The notes: generated by a model from the sequence alone, not told the origin. DNA of 64,000 nucleotides from an uncultured bacterium (GCA_938024995.1 CALJDU010000006.1:147052-211051); one strand, 5' to 3'. Shown: positions 1-12,913, numbered from the stretch's first letter. Numbers and translations are program-made.

Positions 1-218
1 GTTGCGCGGCGAAGCGACTGAAGAGCGCAATGTCACACTCAGGGATGGCGACAGCTTGAGGCGAACATCCCGTGATCACTCAGACTTTAGGCGGATTGCG
101 GTCTGTAGGCCGTGGTTTGTAAGCCGCTGTTTGTCTTCGTACCCGTTCAAGTAGGGGCACCTACCTCAAAGGTTTTTGAATTGACTTAGAGAATCGGCTA
201 AATCACACTCGGACAATC

Positions 219-2930
<2,712 letters not shown>

Positions 2931-3105
2931 TCCTTTGGGGGCTCATCGCCCTCTTGGCTAGCCGATTCACCCCATCGTTCGCCTCGTCGCGCGTCGGAAA
3001 CGAGTGAGCTTCCGGGTCCCCCTTTTCGGTTCCGACTGACTTGTGGTGGTGGCGTCTTGGGGAGCCTCTGCTTTGGGTCGTTCGGCTCTTTGGTAGGGTG
3101 CGCGC

Positions 3106-3963
3106 ATGAGCGAAGAAGCGATTGAGCGAGTCACGGTGCTGGGCGCCGGGACGATGGGACACGGCATCGCGCAGATCTGTGCGGTCGCGGGCTACGAGGT
3201 CGTGATGCGTGATGTGGCGCAGGCGGCGCTGGACAAGGGCATCGCGGGGATCACGAAGAGCCTCGACAAGTTCGTGAGCAAGGAGCGGCTGAGCGCGGAC
3301 CAGCGCGCGTCGGCTCTTTCGCGGATCAAGACGACCGAGAGTCTCGAGGACGCGGTCAGGGACGCGGACCTGGTCGTGGAGGCGATCCCGGAGCGCATGT
3401 CGCTCAAGCTCGAGACGTTTCGCGCGGTCGACGCGCACGCACCCGCGCACGCCCTCCTCGCGACCAACACGTCTTCGCTCAGCGTCACCGAGATCGCCGG
3501 CGCGACCGGGCGACCTGCTCAAGTGGTCGGCCTCCACTTCTTCAACCCCGTACCGATCATGAAGCTCCTCGAGATCGTCCGCGGCCTTCGCTGTGACGAC
3601 GCGACCATCGAGCGCGCGAAAGCGTTCGCGAGCTCGGTTGGCAAAGAGCCGATCGTGGTGAACGACTGGCCGGGGTTCGCGACCAGCCGCCTCGGGATCA
3701 TCTTGGGCTGCGAAGCGATCCGCATGGTCGAGCAGGGCGTCGCGAGTCCCGCCGACATCGATAAGGCGATGGAGCTCGGCTATCGGCACCCGATGGGACC
3801 GCTCAAGCTCACCGATCTCGTCGGTCTCGATGTGCGGCTCGCGATCATGGAGCACCTCTACGCCGAGCTGGGCGACCAGTTCCGGCCGCCTACGTTGCTT
3901 CGCCAGATGGTCCGCGCGGGCAAGCTCGGACGGAAGTCGGGCGAGGGCTTCTACACGTACTGA
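3106..3963 (+). CDS. 3-hydroxybutyryl-CoA / 3-hydroxyacyl-CoA dehydrogenase
   Basis: N-terminal Rossmann VTVLGAGTMGHGIAQICA; ATNTSSLSVTEIA; GLHFFNPVPIMKLLEIV; C-terminal GLDVRLAIMEHLY. Confidence 0.93.
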   Translation: MSEEAIERVTVLGAGTMGHGIAQICAVAGYEVVMRDVAQAALDKGIAGITKSLDKFVSKERLSADQRASALSRIKTTESLEDAVRDADLVVEAIPERMSLKLETFRAVDAHAPAHALLATNTSSLSVTEIAGATGRPAQVVGLHFFNPVPIMKLLEIVRGLRCDDATIERAKAFASSVGKEPIVVNDWPGFATSRLGIILGCEAIRMVEQGVASPADIDKAMELGYRHPMGPLKLTDLVGLDVRLAIMEHLYAELGDQFRPPTLLRQMVRAGKLGRKSGEGFYTY

Positions 3964-3985
3964 CGCTCGCCGGACCCGACGCTGG

Positions 3986-5704
3986 TTAGTCGCGACGTCG
4001 ACGCAGGAGCAACGCGAAGACCATCAACGCCAAGGGCGCGGCGTCGCTTGTTCGCGCGACCCGGCAGCTGCACCCGCCCTCGTCGTCTGGGTTCTCGCGT
4101 CCTCCGTCGACTCCAGCGTCCTCGGTTCCAGCGTCCTCGCTTCCGGCGTCGTCCATCCCGGCGTCGTCCAACCCCGCGTCGGGCTCCGGTCCCGCGTCTG
4201 GAACCGTGCCGGCCGCGGGCGTGACGCGAACCGCGTCCGCCAAGATCTTCTGATCGGGGGCGACCTCGCCTTCGTAGTTGTCGAGGAGGCGCACTTCGTT
4301 TTCGCCGTCGAGCTCGTACTCGCCGAGCTTCTGCCATCCCGACACGTTCTGGTCGATGATCACTTCGCTCACGCCGCCCGCGTGTTCGACCTCGTAACGA
4401 ACCGCCGCGTAAGTCTCGAAGCCAGCTTCCAGATAGACCTCGATGGTGTAGCGGCCTGGGTCTTCCATGTTCACCGACCAACGCGCCCAGTTGCTCGGCT
4501 CGGGATCCGAAAAGGCGTTCGTCCAGAGCAAGCTGCCCTCGTGTCCGCGCGGCTCTTGTCGCCAGTAGCGCGCGGGCCCAAACGACGCGAAGCAGGCTCC
4601 CTTTTCATCGAGCACACCGCCGCTCGGGCCCAGCGGGAGGCACGGTTCATCCAAGGCGCCCCCCGCGACGCTCGCGGCCGGATAGTAGTGCTCCACGATC
4701 CAGACGTAGTCTTTGGGCGCGGCGTCGAACCCGTCGTAGTCGCACGGGTCGGTGGCGCATCGTCCGGAGGCCCAGCGGTGCGAGCCGTTCTGACACATCC
4801 CGCGACCATGGCCGAAGAGGTCTGTGCCGCGGCAAACGGGATCATTGACCTCATCCCGCGTTGGGTGACCGTTCTCGGCGCTGTACTCGGCGAACACCAG
4901 CGCGCCGCTTCGCATCACGAGCTGCCCTCGGGTGTGCTCGACGGCGGCCGTCGCTCCGTCGCTTCGGCTGTCTTTGTAGACCTGCGTCACGGAGCCATCG
5001 TCGACGTCGGCGCAGTCCCATCGGCCGCCGCGCTGAACGTGTCGGAACGCGTAGCTGCGCGCCGCGATCGCGCCCGCGCGCAGAGACTCTTGGTGCCACG
5101 ACGGGATCCACTCGCTCGGGACCACGCCTTTGACGTATTCCTCGAACGGGATCTCTTCGACGGTGCCCTCGCAGCTCCGGTCGGCAAAACCATTCGCTCG
5201 GGTTGGCTCCAGCGGAGTGCGACGCGCCCGCCAAACGCGGATGGTGTCCGGGACGCGGGGCGCGGTCTCGGCGAAGGTCGCGCTGCCCGGCCCGTCGTGT
5301 TCCGGAACGAGCGTCACGCGGAACTGCGGCGCGCTCTCGTCGCGATGATCCTTGTACGCGAGCCAACGCGCGACGTTGGCTTCGTCGTGCTGCGCGGGGA
5401 AAAGCTCGACGGTCACATCCTCGCCCGCGCGCACGAAGTCCACGCCGCCGCGGCCAAAGGTCTCCGCGGTCACCGCGAGGTAGTGCGCGCCGTCGCGCGG
5501 GAGGAGCAGACTGAAGCGGCCGCTCTCATCGGTGCGCGCCCGGGTCTCGCTCTCATGAAGTCGAACCACGCTCCCGGCGATTGGGGAACCATCGATCCCA
5601 GAGACGACCTGACCGAAGACGCGCTCTACACGCTCGGCGGATTGAGCCGAGGCGCTCGACGCGACCACGAAGACAACGGCAAAGGCGAAGAAGCGGCTAA
5701 CCAC
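3986..5704 (-). CDS. Secreted SpoIID/LytB-domain protein with carboxypeptidase-regulatory-like N-terminus, golvesin-like region and MYXO-CTERM-like tail
   Basis: Signal peptide; VFGQVVSGIDGSPIAGSVVRL; PFEEYVKGVVPSEW...AGAIAARSYA (SpoIID); FGHGRGMCQNGS; Asp-Ala-Gly-rich linker; C-terminal GGCSCRVARTSDAAPLALMVFALLLRRRRD. Confidence 0.85.
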   Translation of the reverse strand: MVSRFFAFAVVFVVASSASAQSAERVERVFGQVVSGIDGSPIAGSVVRLHESETRARTDESGRFSLLLPRDGAHYLAVTAETFGRGGVDFVRAGEDVTVELFPAQHDEANVARWLAYKDHRDESAPQFRVTLVPEHDGPGSATFAETAPRVPDTIRVWRARRTPLEPTRANGFADRSCEGTVEEIPFEEYVKGVVPSEWIPSWHQESLRAGAIAARSYAFRHVQRGGRWDCADVDDGSVTQVYKDSRSDGATAAVEHTRGQLVMRSGALVFAEYSAENGHPTRDEVNDPVCRGTDLFGHGRGMCQNGSHRWASGRCATDPCDYDGFDAAPKDYVWIVEHYYPAASVAGGALDEPCLPLGPSGGVLDEKGACFASFGPARYWRQEPRGHEGSLLWTNAFSDPEPSNWARWSVNMEDPGRYTIEVYLEAGFETYAAVRYEVEHAGGVSEVIIDQNVSGWQKLGEYELDGENEVRLLDNYEGEVAPDQKILADAVRVTPAAGTVPDAGPEPDAGLDDAGMDDAGSEDAGTEDAGVDGGRENPDDEGGCSCRVARTSDAAPLALMVFALLLRRRRD

Positions 5705-5747
5705 ACGCGCTTGTTAGCAGCGTCACGGAGAAAAGCAAACCGTCCGG

Positions 5748-6416
5748 TCACTGTTTCGCTTTCCCCTTTGTTTTGTCCTGGGTTCTGACCGCTTTGATGC
5801 GCAAAGGAGCGGATGCGCGACCGCTCAAGACGCCTCGGGTCGCCCGCGCTCGATACGTCCCGCCATCACGCCGGTCGGGATCGGGCTCGCGGTTCGCGTA
5901 GCCGACGACCACGGCTTCGGTGTCCGCCCCAAGGATCGACTCGATCACCCGCGCGTCTTTCGGGAGCGTCACGTTGGCTTTCATCGCGAGGTAGTCGGCG
6001 TGGACGCGGGCAGCGGGCGTGTCGAGCTCAATCACGCTCGCGTCCGCGAGCTTCACCTGCGCGGCCGAGGTGTCGACCCGTGCTGAGCCGGAGTCGTCCG
6101 TGAGCAAGAAGTCGAACGCGCGCGCTTCGGTGGTGAGGGTCAGCCACCCGATGTCGGGCGCGGGAACTTGGATGACGATGCTGTACGCCGCGCAGGGCCG
6201 ATCCGAGAGCGGGGACTTGGTCTCGCCGACCAAGACGACGGTTCCTTTCACCTTCGCGACGTCTCCATCACGGAGGTCGGCGGTGCGCTTCTCGGTCGCC
6301 TCCGAAAGCGAGCGCGCGAAGCGATCTTCTCCGCTCGCGCGATCACGTGCGTAGGCCGCTGCGACCGCGCCACCGACGAACACCGCGAGGGCGCCGAATC
6401 CGAAAAACGGGTCCAC
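5748..6416 (-). CDS. Membrane protein with GIDE-like domain (MUL1/GIDE-type fold, no RING)
   Basis: N-terminal TM; KVKGTVVLVGETKSPLSDRPCAAYSIVIQ resembles the GIDE domain pattern. Confidence 0.5.
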   Translation of the reverse strand: MDPFFGFGALAVFVGGAVAAAYARDRASGEDRFARSLSEATEKRTADLRDGDVAKVKGTVVLVGETKSPLSDRPCAAYSIVIQVPAPDIGWLTLTTEARAFDFLLTDDSGSARVDTSAAQVKLADASVIELDTPAARVHADYLAMKANVTLPKDARVIESILGADTEAVVVGYANREPDPDRRDGGTYRARATRGVLSGRASAPLRIKAVRTQDKTKGKAKQ

Positions 6417-6428
6417 GCGTCAGCGCTC

Positions 6429-8552
6429 TCAGTCGCCGGGGAGGTACCAGATCGGCGAGGTCCAGGCGCGCTCTTGAACGGTCTGCGGGATGCTGCCGTC
6501 ACAACACGCGGAGAGCGCGGAGGTGGGGTCGACCGTCGCGCAGTCGACGCCCTCCGCGAGGCAGAGCCGCTGGCTCCAGCGACACGTCGGGTTCTCGACG
6601 ATCCGCGCGTAGTAGAAGGCGGGGAGGGCGGGGTCGAACTCGGGGTCCACCCAGCGTCCGCAGAGCGAATCAAAGCCAGCGCCGGAAGGCTCGCAGGTCG
6701 CGGTGTCGACCGTCGCGCCGTTGTCCGGATCGCCGGCGAGCTCAAAGACCTGCTCGTGGCTCTCGCCGTCGGCGTCGAGCCAACCCTTGATGATCTGCAC
6801 GCGCTGAAGCTGGACGCTCTCGGGATCCTTGAGCGTGTTCACGACCAACACAGGCGCCGCGCCGTCGCCGGTGCCCGTGAGCACGCCGCCCATCGGGACG
6901 CCTTCGTCGTAACCGACCTGCACCAGGTCGGGGTTGTCGCAGATATCGTCTGCGTAGCCGAAGCCGCCGAAGAAGCGCGCGACGATCCGCGGGCCGCTGG
7001 TCGCGTAGGTCTCTCGGGCGCGCATACCGTCGAAGAGATCCGCGCGCGTGTTTCGCTCGGCCCACACGACCGCGAGCCCGCCCGGGGAGCTGGTCCGCAA
7101 GCTGATGGTCACGCCGCCGGGCGGCTCGAGCGCTTCTTCGGGCTCGTCGTCGGCGTCACCGGTGTGGCCCTGCCAGTTGGTCTCGGTGACCTCGCCGGGC
7201 GTCGCGTTGTGCGTGTCGGTGCTCCCGATGAAGCCGAACTGGAACGGGTTCTCGCCGACCCGGGCCCATTCCGCGAGCCCGTTACGGAGCGCGCCGCGGA
7301 CGAAGTCTTGGGGCGCGACGCAGCCGCGGCCGACGAAGCTGCTCGCGGCTTCGCCGCAGATCCCGACGCAATCGTCTTCGAGGGGGTCTTCGCCAGGCGC
7401 GCAGAACTTCTCCTTCACTTGCTCAAACGCGCAGAGCTCGTCCTCGCTCGCGAGCGGATCGACGATCCCGCTGACGCACTCGGAGCTGCCCTTGTGCTGG
7501 TACATCTCGACGAGCGGCTCGAGGCGGCTTCGGCGCGCGGCGAACTCGGCGTCGTAGGGGGTCTCGTCGTCGCGTTCCGGGATGAACATTTGCCCAACCG
7601 AGATGTTCGAGTTGTGCGGGATCGAGATGAGGTCGCAGTCGCCTTCTTGGTTCAGGCAGTTGTTCTCGATGCCTTCCCACATGAGCGAGGGCGTGTCCGC
7701 GTCGACGTAGCTGATCGGGTGCCGAAGCACGGTGCCGCCGCGGAAGATGATGTTGCGGTGAATGTTCCGGCCGCCGCCGCCATCCGCGCCGGTCCACTCG
7801 TATCCCACGAAGGCCGAGAAGCTGCAGCTCTCGCTGGTGTCGTTCGCTTCGTTCGCGGCCTCGATGATCTCTCCCCACACGTCATCGAGCTCGTTCGCGC
7901 AAAGCGTTGGGTCCGCGAGGCACAAGCGCGTCTGCAAGGGGCGGGAGGAGCTCCCGATCGAGCGCAGGAACTCGCCGAAGTCGGCGTTCGCCGCGTTGCC
8001 TTCACGCCAGCTGACGCAGGTACGGGTGTCATAACCAGGTGAGCTCGGGTCCGAGCAGATGCTGGTCGGGGCGAGCAGCTCCGCGTGATCGGTGACGGCC
8101 GCGAAGTCGAGCGGTCGGTCGAGCTGAACGCGTCGCGTGGGGTTGCCGGCCGAGTCGTACGGCGGGAGCCCGATTTCTTCTCCACGCGCGAACCGGTAGG
8201 CGTCGGCCGGGCCCGTGCGAACATCGTAGGCGGCGGCGTCAAAGGAGAAGCGCGTGTGGACGTGGAGGTCTCCAAAGAACGGGGACTTGAGCGGGTTGCT
8301 CGCCGCGCACTCTTCGCGCTCGTCTCCCGTCACGATCAAGGGGTCGACCGGCGTCGTGTCGATGTTGGTGTCGGCGGCGTCGGCGTCGCCCGTATCCGCG
8401 CCGGTGTCGTCGGCTGCCGTGTCCACGCCCGTGTCGGTCGGTCCGTCATCGTCATCACCGCACCCGACGGTGCCGAACGCGAGGCACACACAGAGCGCGC
8501 TGAGGCTCACGGACGAGCGGAGCAGGGACGCACAATCGAGCAGGCGAAGCAT
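6429..8552 (-). CDS. DUF3604-family lipoprotein
   Basis: Start placed at MLRLLDCASLLRSSVSL; lipobox TVGCGDDDDG; FFGDLHVHTRFSFDAAAYDVRTGPADAYRFARGEE; FIGSTDTHNATPG. Confidence 0.85.
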   Translation of the reverse strand: MLRLLDCASLLRSSVSLSALCVCLAFGTVGCGDDDDGPTDTGVDTAADDTGADTGDADAADTNIDTTPVDPLIVTGDEREECAASNPLKSPFFGDLHVHTRFSFDAAAYDVRTGPADAYRFARGEEIGLPPYDSAGNPTRRVQLDRPLDFAAVTDHAELLAPTSICSDPSSPGYDTRTCVSWREGNAANADFGEFLRSIGSSSRPLQTRLCLADPTLCANELDDVWGEIIEAANEANDTSESCSFSAFVGYEWTGADGGGGRNIHRNIIFRGGTVLRHPISYVDADTPSLMWEGIENNCLNQEGDCDLISIPHNSNISVGQMFIPERDDETPYDAEFAARRSRLEPLVEMYQHKGSSECVSGIVDPLASEDELCAFEQVKEKFCAPGEDPLEDDCVGICGEAASSFVGRGCVAPQDFVRGALRNGLAEWARVGENPFQFGFIGSTDTHNATPGEVTETNWQGHTGDADDEPEEALEPPGGVTISLRTSSPGGLAVVWAERNTRADLFDGMRARETYATSGPRIVARFFGGFGYADDICDNPDLVQVGYDEGVPMGGVLTGTGDGAAPVLVVNTLKDPESVQLQRVQIIKGWLDADGESHEQVFELAGDPDNGATVDTATCEPSGAGFDSLCGRWVDPEFDPALPAFYYARIVENPTCRWSQRLCLAEGVDCATVDPTSALSACCDGSIPQTVQERAWTSPIWYLPGD

Positions 8553-8657
8553 GGCGAGAGTGTATGGGCTCGCTCGTGCAATACCAATCGACCGCGGCGT
8601 CCCCCCTGACCTGCCGGGTACTGGGTCCTTCTCGCGCGCATATGTCATGGTGGAAAC

Positions 8658-10061
8658 GTGACGAACCCCGAGTGGATCGGTTCCCGACGCGTCCTCGGTC
8701 CCTTTGGACCCGACGGGAGGCTCGAGGTGGCGCCGCGCTACCTGCGCATCTCAGGTGGCCGGATCGCGGAGATTCGCGAGACCCCGCCCGACGTCCCGTT
8801 CGATGATCTCGGAGAGCGGCTCATCACGCCGGCCTTCATCAACGCGCATACGCACCTCGCGCTCGGGGTCCTGCGCGGGTTCGACCTCGGGTCCTCCGCG
8901 GGCAACATGGTCGAGGACTTCTTCTTCGCGGTCGAGTCGCTCTTCACGAAGGAAGACGTCCGCGCGTTCGCTCGGATGGGCGCCTACGAGAGCCTGCTCT
9001 TCGGTGTCGGGCTTGTCTACGACCACTACTATCACGCGACCTCGATCACGGCGGCGCTCAAGGACACCGGGCTCGCGGGCGTGGTCGCGCCGACCCTGCA
9101 AGACCTCGACGGTCCCGGGGTGTCGCACGCGGAGCGCTCGCTCGAGGACACCCGCGCGATCGCCGAAGACTCAGACCTTCAGCGGCGCGGCATCTTCGCG
9201 GCGCTTGGACCACACGCGACCGACACCGTGAGCGAGGCGCTCTTCGGCCGCGCGGTCGAGCTCGCCAGTTCGCTCAACGTGCCCCTCCACGCGCATCTCG
9301 CGCAGTCGATCGAGGAGTACCAACGCGCGCGCGAGCGCCACGGTTGTTCGCCGACCGAGTGGCTCGAGCGGATCGGCGCGCTCTCGGTGCCCAGCCTCTT
9401 CGCGCACGGCATCTACTGTTCGTTCTCGGATCTCGAGCTGCTCAACAAGCGCGACCAGGCGCTGGTGCACTGCCCATACTCCGCGCTCGTGTTTGGTTTT
9501 CCCGCGCGGCTCGACGCCTGGCACGTCGCCGGTTCTCGTTTCGCGGTCGCGACCGACTGCGCCGCGAGCAACGACTCCATGGGCGTGCAAAAAGAGCTGC
9601 GCTACGTCGCCGGCCAACGCGTCGCGCGCGCGTCGTTCGAGAAAGCCTACGTTCGCTTTCTCTTGGAGAGCGATGCCCAGGACGCGGAGAAGGCGTGGGA
9701 GGATCGCCAAGACGCCCGCGCGCGGATGTCGCGCTTTGACGATCCGCGCGAGCTCTTGTCGCTCGTGTGGGACACGCCGGGTCGCTTTCATCCCGGGTTC
9801 CGCGCGGGCGTGGTCGCGGAAGGCGCGCTCGCGAACTTGATCGCGTGGGACCTTGATCATCCAGCGCTCTGGCCTGGTGATCCGATCGCGGCGCTCACTT
9901 TCGCGGAACCGTCTCACGCCATTCACGCGATGTGGGTCTGCGGCGCGGAGATCGGGAGCCGAGGGGACTACGCGCGCAGCATCGTGAACTCGCCGGAGTA
10001 TCGCGAAGCGCGAGAAGAAGCGGACGCTCGCTTCCGCGCGATCAAAGACCGCTTGGCGTAG
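8658..10061 (+). CDS. Amidohydrolase (metal-dependent hydrolase / cytosine deaminase-like)
   Basis: LITPAFINAHTHLALGVLRG; HAHLAQSIEEY; HGIYCSFSDLELL; ATDCAASNDSMGVQKEL. Confidence 0.9.
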   Translation: MTNPEWIGSRRVLGPFGPDGRLEVAPRYLRISGGRIAEIRETPPDVPFDDLGERLITPAFINAHTHLALGVLRGFDLGSSAGNMVEDFFFAVESLFTKEDVRAFARMGAYESLLFGVGLVYDHYYHATSITAALKDTGLAGVVAPTLQDLDGPGVSHAERSLEDTRAIAEDSDLQRRGIFAALGPHATDTVSEALFGRAVELASSLNVPLHAHLAQSIEEYQRARERHGCSPTEWLERIGALSVPSLFAHGIYCSFSDLELLNKRDQALVHCPYSALVFGFPARLDAWHVAGSRFAVATDCAASNDSMGVQKELRYVAGQRVARASFEKAYVRFLLESDAQDAEKAWEDRQDARARMSRFDDPRELLSLVWDTPGRFHPGFRAGVVAEGALANLIAWDLDHPALWPGDPIAALTFAEPSHAIHAMWVCGAEIGSRGDYARSIVNSPEYREAREEADARFRAIKDRLA

Positions 10062-10133
10062 CCGTTCGATCGCGCTCACCGCGGTGCCCGTCACCGTCCA
10101 GCTGCATGCGGCATGCTGCGCTATGTTTGCGTG

Positions 10134-10943
10134 ATGGCGTGGGAACCGATCGAGCAGTGGCCGGGCCACAAGACCCACGACTCGTTTCGTCAGGCGAGCG
10201 AGCCTTTGGTGGCCGAACGTGGTTCTCGTTCCCTGTTTGAGCGCTTCCGCGGCTTCTGGGGGTCGACCGACGAAGACCGCGCGAGCCGCCTCGTTCATCG
10301 CATCGCGCTCACGTCGAACTACGTCTACGTCGAGCGCGCGGACGGTTCACGGGTGCGCACCCCGCGGGCCGCTCTCATCGCGCAGCAATCCGTCGGCTCG
10401 GTCGTTCGTTATGGGGTTCGCCGCGGCGACGACTTCCTCCTCTACGCGAGGAAGGACTGCAACGTGCAGGACGCGCTCCAGGAGCAGCTCGGCAACGCGG
10501 GCAACCCCGTGGAGTACGGAAACGTTGGGCTGGCCTTGCTCGTCGCGGCGCTCGTCTCGCCCTTTAGCCTCTTCGTCTTCCTGCTCATCACGTTCTTCAA
10601 CGGCGAGCCGGTTTTCGCGGTCGGGCACACCGCCCAACGCGCGCTCGTTTTCGGCATCTCGACCCCGTTCTTGTTCGGGACGCTGTGGCTGTGGCTCTGG
10701 CTGCCGTTCCGCCTGCGCGTCGACACGCTCGGGCTTCACATCTCCCGCGGGTTCATCCCGTGGTTGCGCTGGTATGTACCCATCGACGAACTCGAGCTCG
10801 AGCCGGTGTTTCAGGACGCGGTCTTCTTGCTCCGCGTCCCGCGCAGGTTCGGTTCGCTCTTCAAGCGGAGGAAAGTGACCCTCGATCGACGTTTCGCGGA
10901 CCGGCGCGCGGCCGAGCAGGCGCTGCGTGAGCCGCGGCCCTGA
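10134..10943 (+). CDS. Hypothetical membrane protein with two TM segments
   Basis: Hydrophobic stretches LALLVAALVSPFSLFVFLLITFF and ALVFGISTPFLFGTLWLWLWLPF; start ambiguous (ORF open from 10113). Confidence 0.65.
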   Translation: MAWEPIEQWPGHKTHDSFRQASEPLVAERGSRSLFERFRGFWGSTDEDRASRLVHRIALTSNYVYVERADGSRVRTPRAALIAQQSVGSVVRYGVRRGDDFLLYARKDCNVQDALQEQLGNAGNPVEYGNVGLALLVAALVSPFSLFVFLLITFFNGEPVFAVGHTAQRALVFGISTPFLFGTLWLWLWLPFRLRVDTLGLHISRGFIPWLRWYVPIDELELEPVFQDAVFLLRVPRRFGSLFKRRKVTLDRRFADRRAAEQALREPRP

Positions 10944-10949
10944 GCGTGA

Positions 10950-12215
10950 TCACGTGACGTTCGGCGAGGCTCTCGGGCCGGAACGAGGAAGACGAAGAAC
11001 CAGGTCCCCACTTTCGGCGCTGAGCGTTCCGTCATGCGCGCGGGCGATCCGCGCGGTCAGCGACAAACCGAGTCCCAGCGATCCCCTTGAGTCCGCGTTG
11101 TCGAGCCCGCGTCGATCGGGTCCGCCTTTACGCGCGTAGGGCGCGACAAGCTGAGCGAGTTCTTCATTCGTCAGTCCGTCGCCGTGATCGCGGACCAGGA
11201 AGCAGACCTCGTCGTCGCTCCCCGTCACAGTGACCGAGCGCAGCCCGCCGCCATGGTCTCTCGCGTTTCGGATGAGGTTCGTAAGCGCGCGAAGGAGAAG
11301 CGTGGGGTCTGCCCGCAGCTGCACGTCGTCGTCTGCGCTCAGGTCGCTCTCGTCGAACGCCTCGAGGGCGCGCCTCGCGATCGCGGCGCCGTCCACCTCG
11401 CGGAGCTCGGTTCCGATCGCGTCGAGCTTGCCGCCCGCGAGGAGCTGGCCGACGAGATCATCGATCGCCAGGACCTCGTCCTCGAGCTCACCCGCGTATC
11501 GCTCGTCGAGCCCATGGTCGCGGGCGTGGTCGATGAGCAAGCGCGCGTGCCCGAGCGGGGTCCGGATCTCGTGGCTCACGCTAGCGAGCAAGAGCTTCTG
11601 ATCCTCCGCGTGAGCCTCGACCCGGCGGGCCATTTGATTGAGCGCGTTCTTGAGCGTGCGCACCTCTGCCGGGTCGTGATGGTGCTCCTCGAGCCGCGCG
11701 GAAAAGTCGCCGCCGCCGATCTTCTCCGCGAGCTCGGCGGTCTCCTGGAGCGAACGGCTGAGTCGCTTCGCGATCTGTCCAGCGATGAGCCACAGGCCGA
11801 ACAGGAAGAGCCCGATGAGTCCCGCTCCGCGGATCACCTCCGCGCGACGATGCCGTTTGCACACGCGGATCTCGCCGACGACCTCGCCGCCGCGCCGCAC
11901 GCTAGCCCGCAGCGCGTGATCACCACAGCTCCCGGACCGCGCCACCAGCTCGTCGAGGTCACGAACCTCGATCTCGACGTTGATGGTCGCGGCCAGCTCG
12001 TCGGCCAACGCTTGCAGCGCCGCGTCTTGTTCCCATCGCTCCGCGAAGCGAGCCGCGACAAAGTCGGCCGCGGTCGTGAAGCCGGTGGCGTCGCGCTGCT
12101 GAGAGAAGTGGGCGATCGCCGCGACCAGGAGGGCCACCAACAAGAGCGCGCCCCCGAACCAGAGAAAGAGGCGCCGCTGAAGCGTGCCGCGATGTCCGTG
12201 CGCGTAGCGTTTCAC
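10950..12215 (-). CDS. Sensor histidine kinase with HAMP
   Basis: Two TM segments, HAMP-like region, H-box ASVSHEIRTPLGHARLLID, N-box LTNLIRNARDHG, G-box LGLGLSLTARIARAHDG; 4-nt overlap with upstream regulator gene. Confidence 0.93.
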   Translation of the reverse strand: MKRYAHGHRGTLQRRLFLWFGGALLLVALLVAAIAHFSQQRDATGFTTAADFVAARFAERWEQDAALQALADELAATINVEIEVRDLDELVARSGSCGDHALRASVRRGGEVVGEIRVCKRHRRAEVIRGAGLIGLFLFGLWLIAGQIAKRLSRSLQETAELAEKIGGGDFSARLEEHHHDPAEVRTLKNALNQMARRVEAHAEDQKLLLASVSHEIRTPLGHARLLIDHARDHGLDERYAGELEDEVLAIDDLVGQLLAGGKLDAIGTELREVDGAAIARRALEAFDESDLSADDDVQLRADPTLLLRALTNLIRNARDHGGGLRSVTVTGSDDEVCFLVRDHGDGLTNEELAQLVAPYARKGGPDRRGLDNADSRGSLGLGLSLTARIARAHDGTLSAESGDLVLRLPRSGPRASPNVT

Positions 12216-12886
12216 GGGGACTCGTCCGCGAGCACGTAGCCAACGCCGCGGACCGTTCGGATCCGGCTGGGACGTTTCGGGTCGTCGCCGAGCTTCTTGC
12301 GGAGCTTGGAGATGTGCACGTCGACGGTCCGCTCGGAAACGATCACGTCGCGACCCGCGGCGGCGAGAAGCGCGCTCCGCGGGACCACTCGTCCCGCGCG
12401 CCGGAGCAGCGCGACCAAGAGATCAAACTCAAGGCCGGTCAGCTCGACGGCGCGACCTTCAATGGTCACCTCGCGCCGGGGAACGTCCGCGACCAGTCCC
12501 GCGACGCTGAAGCGCTCTTCGTTCATCACGTTGCGACGGGTGACAGCGCGGATCCGAGCGAGGAGCTCACGGGCAGAGAACGGCTTGCTGACGTAGTCGT
12601 CCGCGCCGAGCTCGAGGCCTACGACGCGATCGGTCTCTTCGCCTCGCGCGGTCAGCATCACGACCGGCACTTTGCTCTTCTCGCGGATCCGCCGAAGCAC
12701 CTCGAGGCCGTCCATCCCCGGCATCATCACGTCGAGAAGCACGACGTCCGGGCCGCTCTCCAGGGCGCGCAATCCGCTCGGCCCATCGGCCGCGTGGCCA
12801 ACGACCACTCCGTGTCCACCAAGGTAGTCACGGAGCAGGTCGAAGAGCCTCGCGTCGTCGTCGATGAGGAGGGCCGAGAGAGTCAT
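12212..12886 (-). CDS. OmpR/PhoB-family response regulator
   Basis: Receiver DDDARLFDLL...VVLLDVMMPGMDGLEVL...VVMLTARGEETDRVVGLELGADDYVSKPF; C-terminal winged helix VDVHISKLRKKLGDDPKRPSRIRTVRGVGYVL. Confidence 0.96.
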   Translation of the reverse strand: MTLSALLIDDDARLFDLLRDYLGGHGVVVGHAADGPSGLRALESGPDVVLLDVMMPGMDGLEVLRRIREKSKVPVVMLTARGEETDRVVGLELGADDYVSKPFSARELLARIRAVTRRNVMNEERFSVAGLVADVPRREVTIEGRAVELTGLEFDLLVALLRRAGRVVPRSALLAAAGRDVIVSERTVDVHISKLRKKLGDDPKRPSRIRTVRGVGYVLADESP

Positions 12887-12913
12887 TGCCGGGAGTGTAT
12901 GCGACGAGTCGCG

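Noticed and set aside
4090-4230. Repetitive 'tccagcgtcctcg' DNA
   Set aside because: Encodes the DAG-type linker of the SpoIID protein; ordinary low-complexity coding sequence.
3830-5788. 652-aa plus-strand ORF
   Set aside because: Antisense shadow ORF of the SpoIID-domain gene (high-GC artefact): no recognisable domain, and the opposite frame is clearly coding.
6168-8042. 624-aa plus-strand ORF
   Set aside because: Antisense shadow of the DUF3604 gene with Arg/Val/Ala/His-biased composition and no motif.
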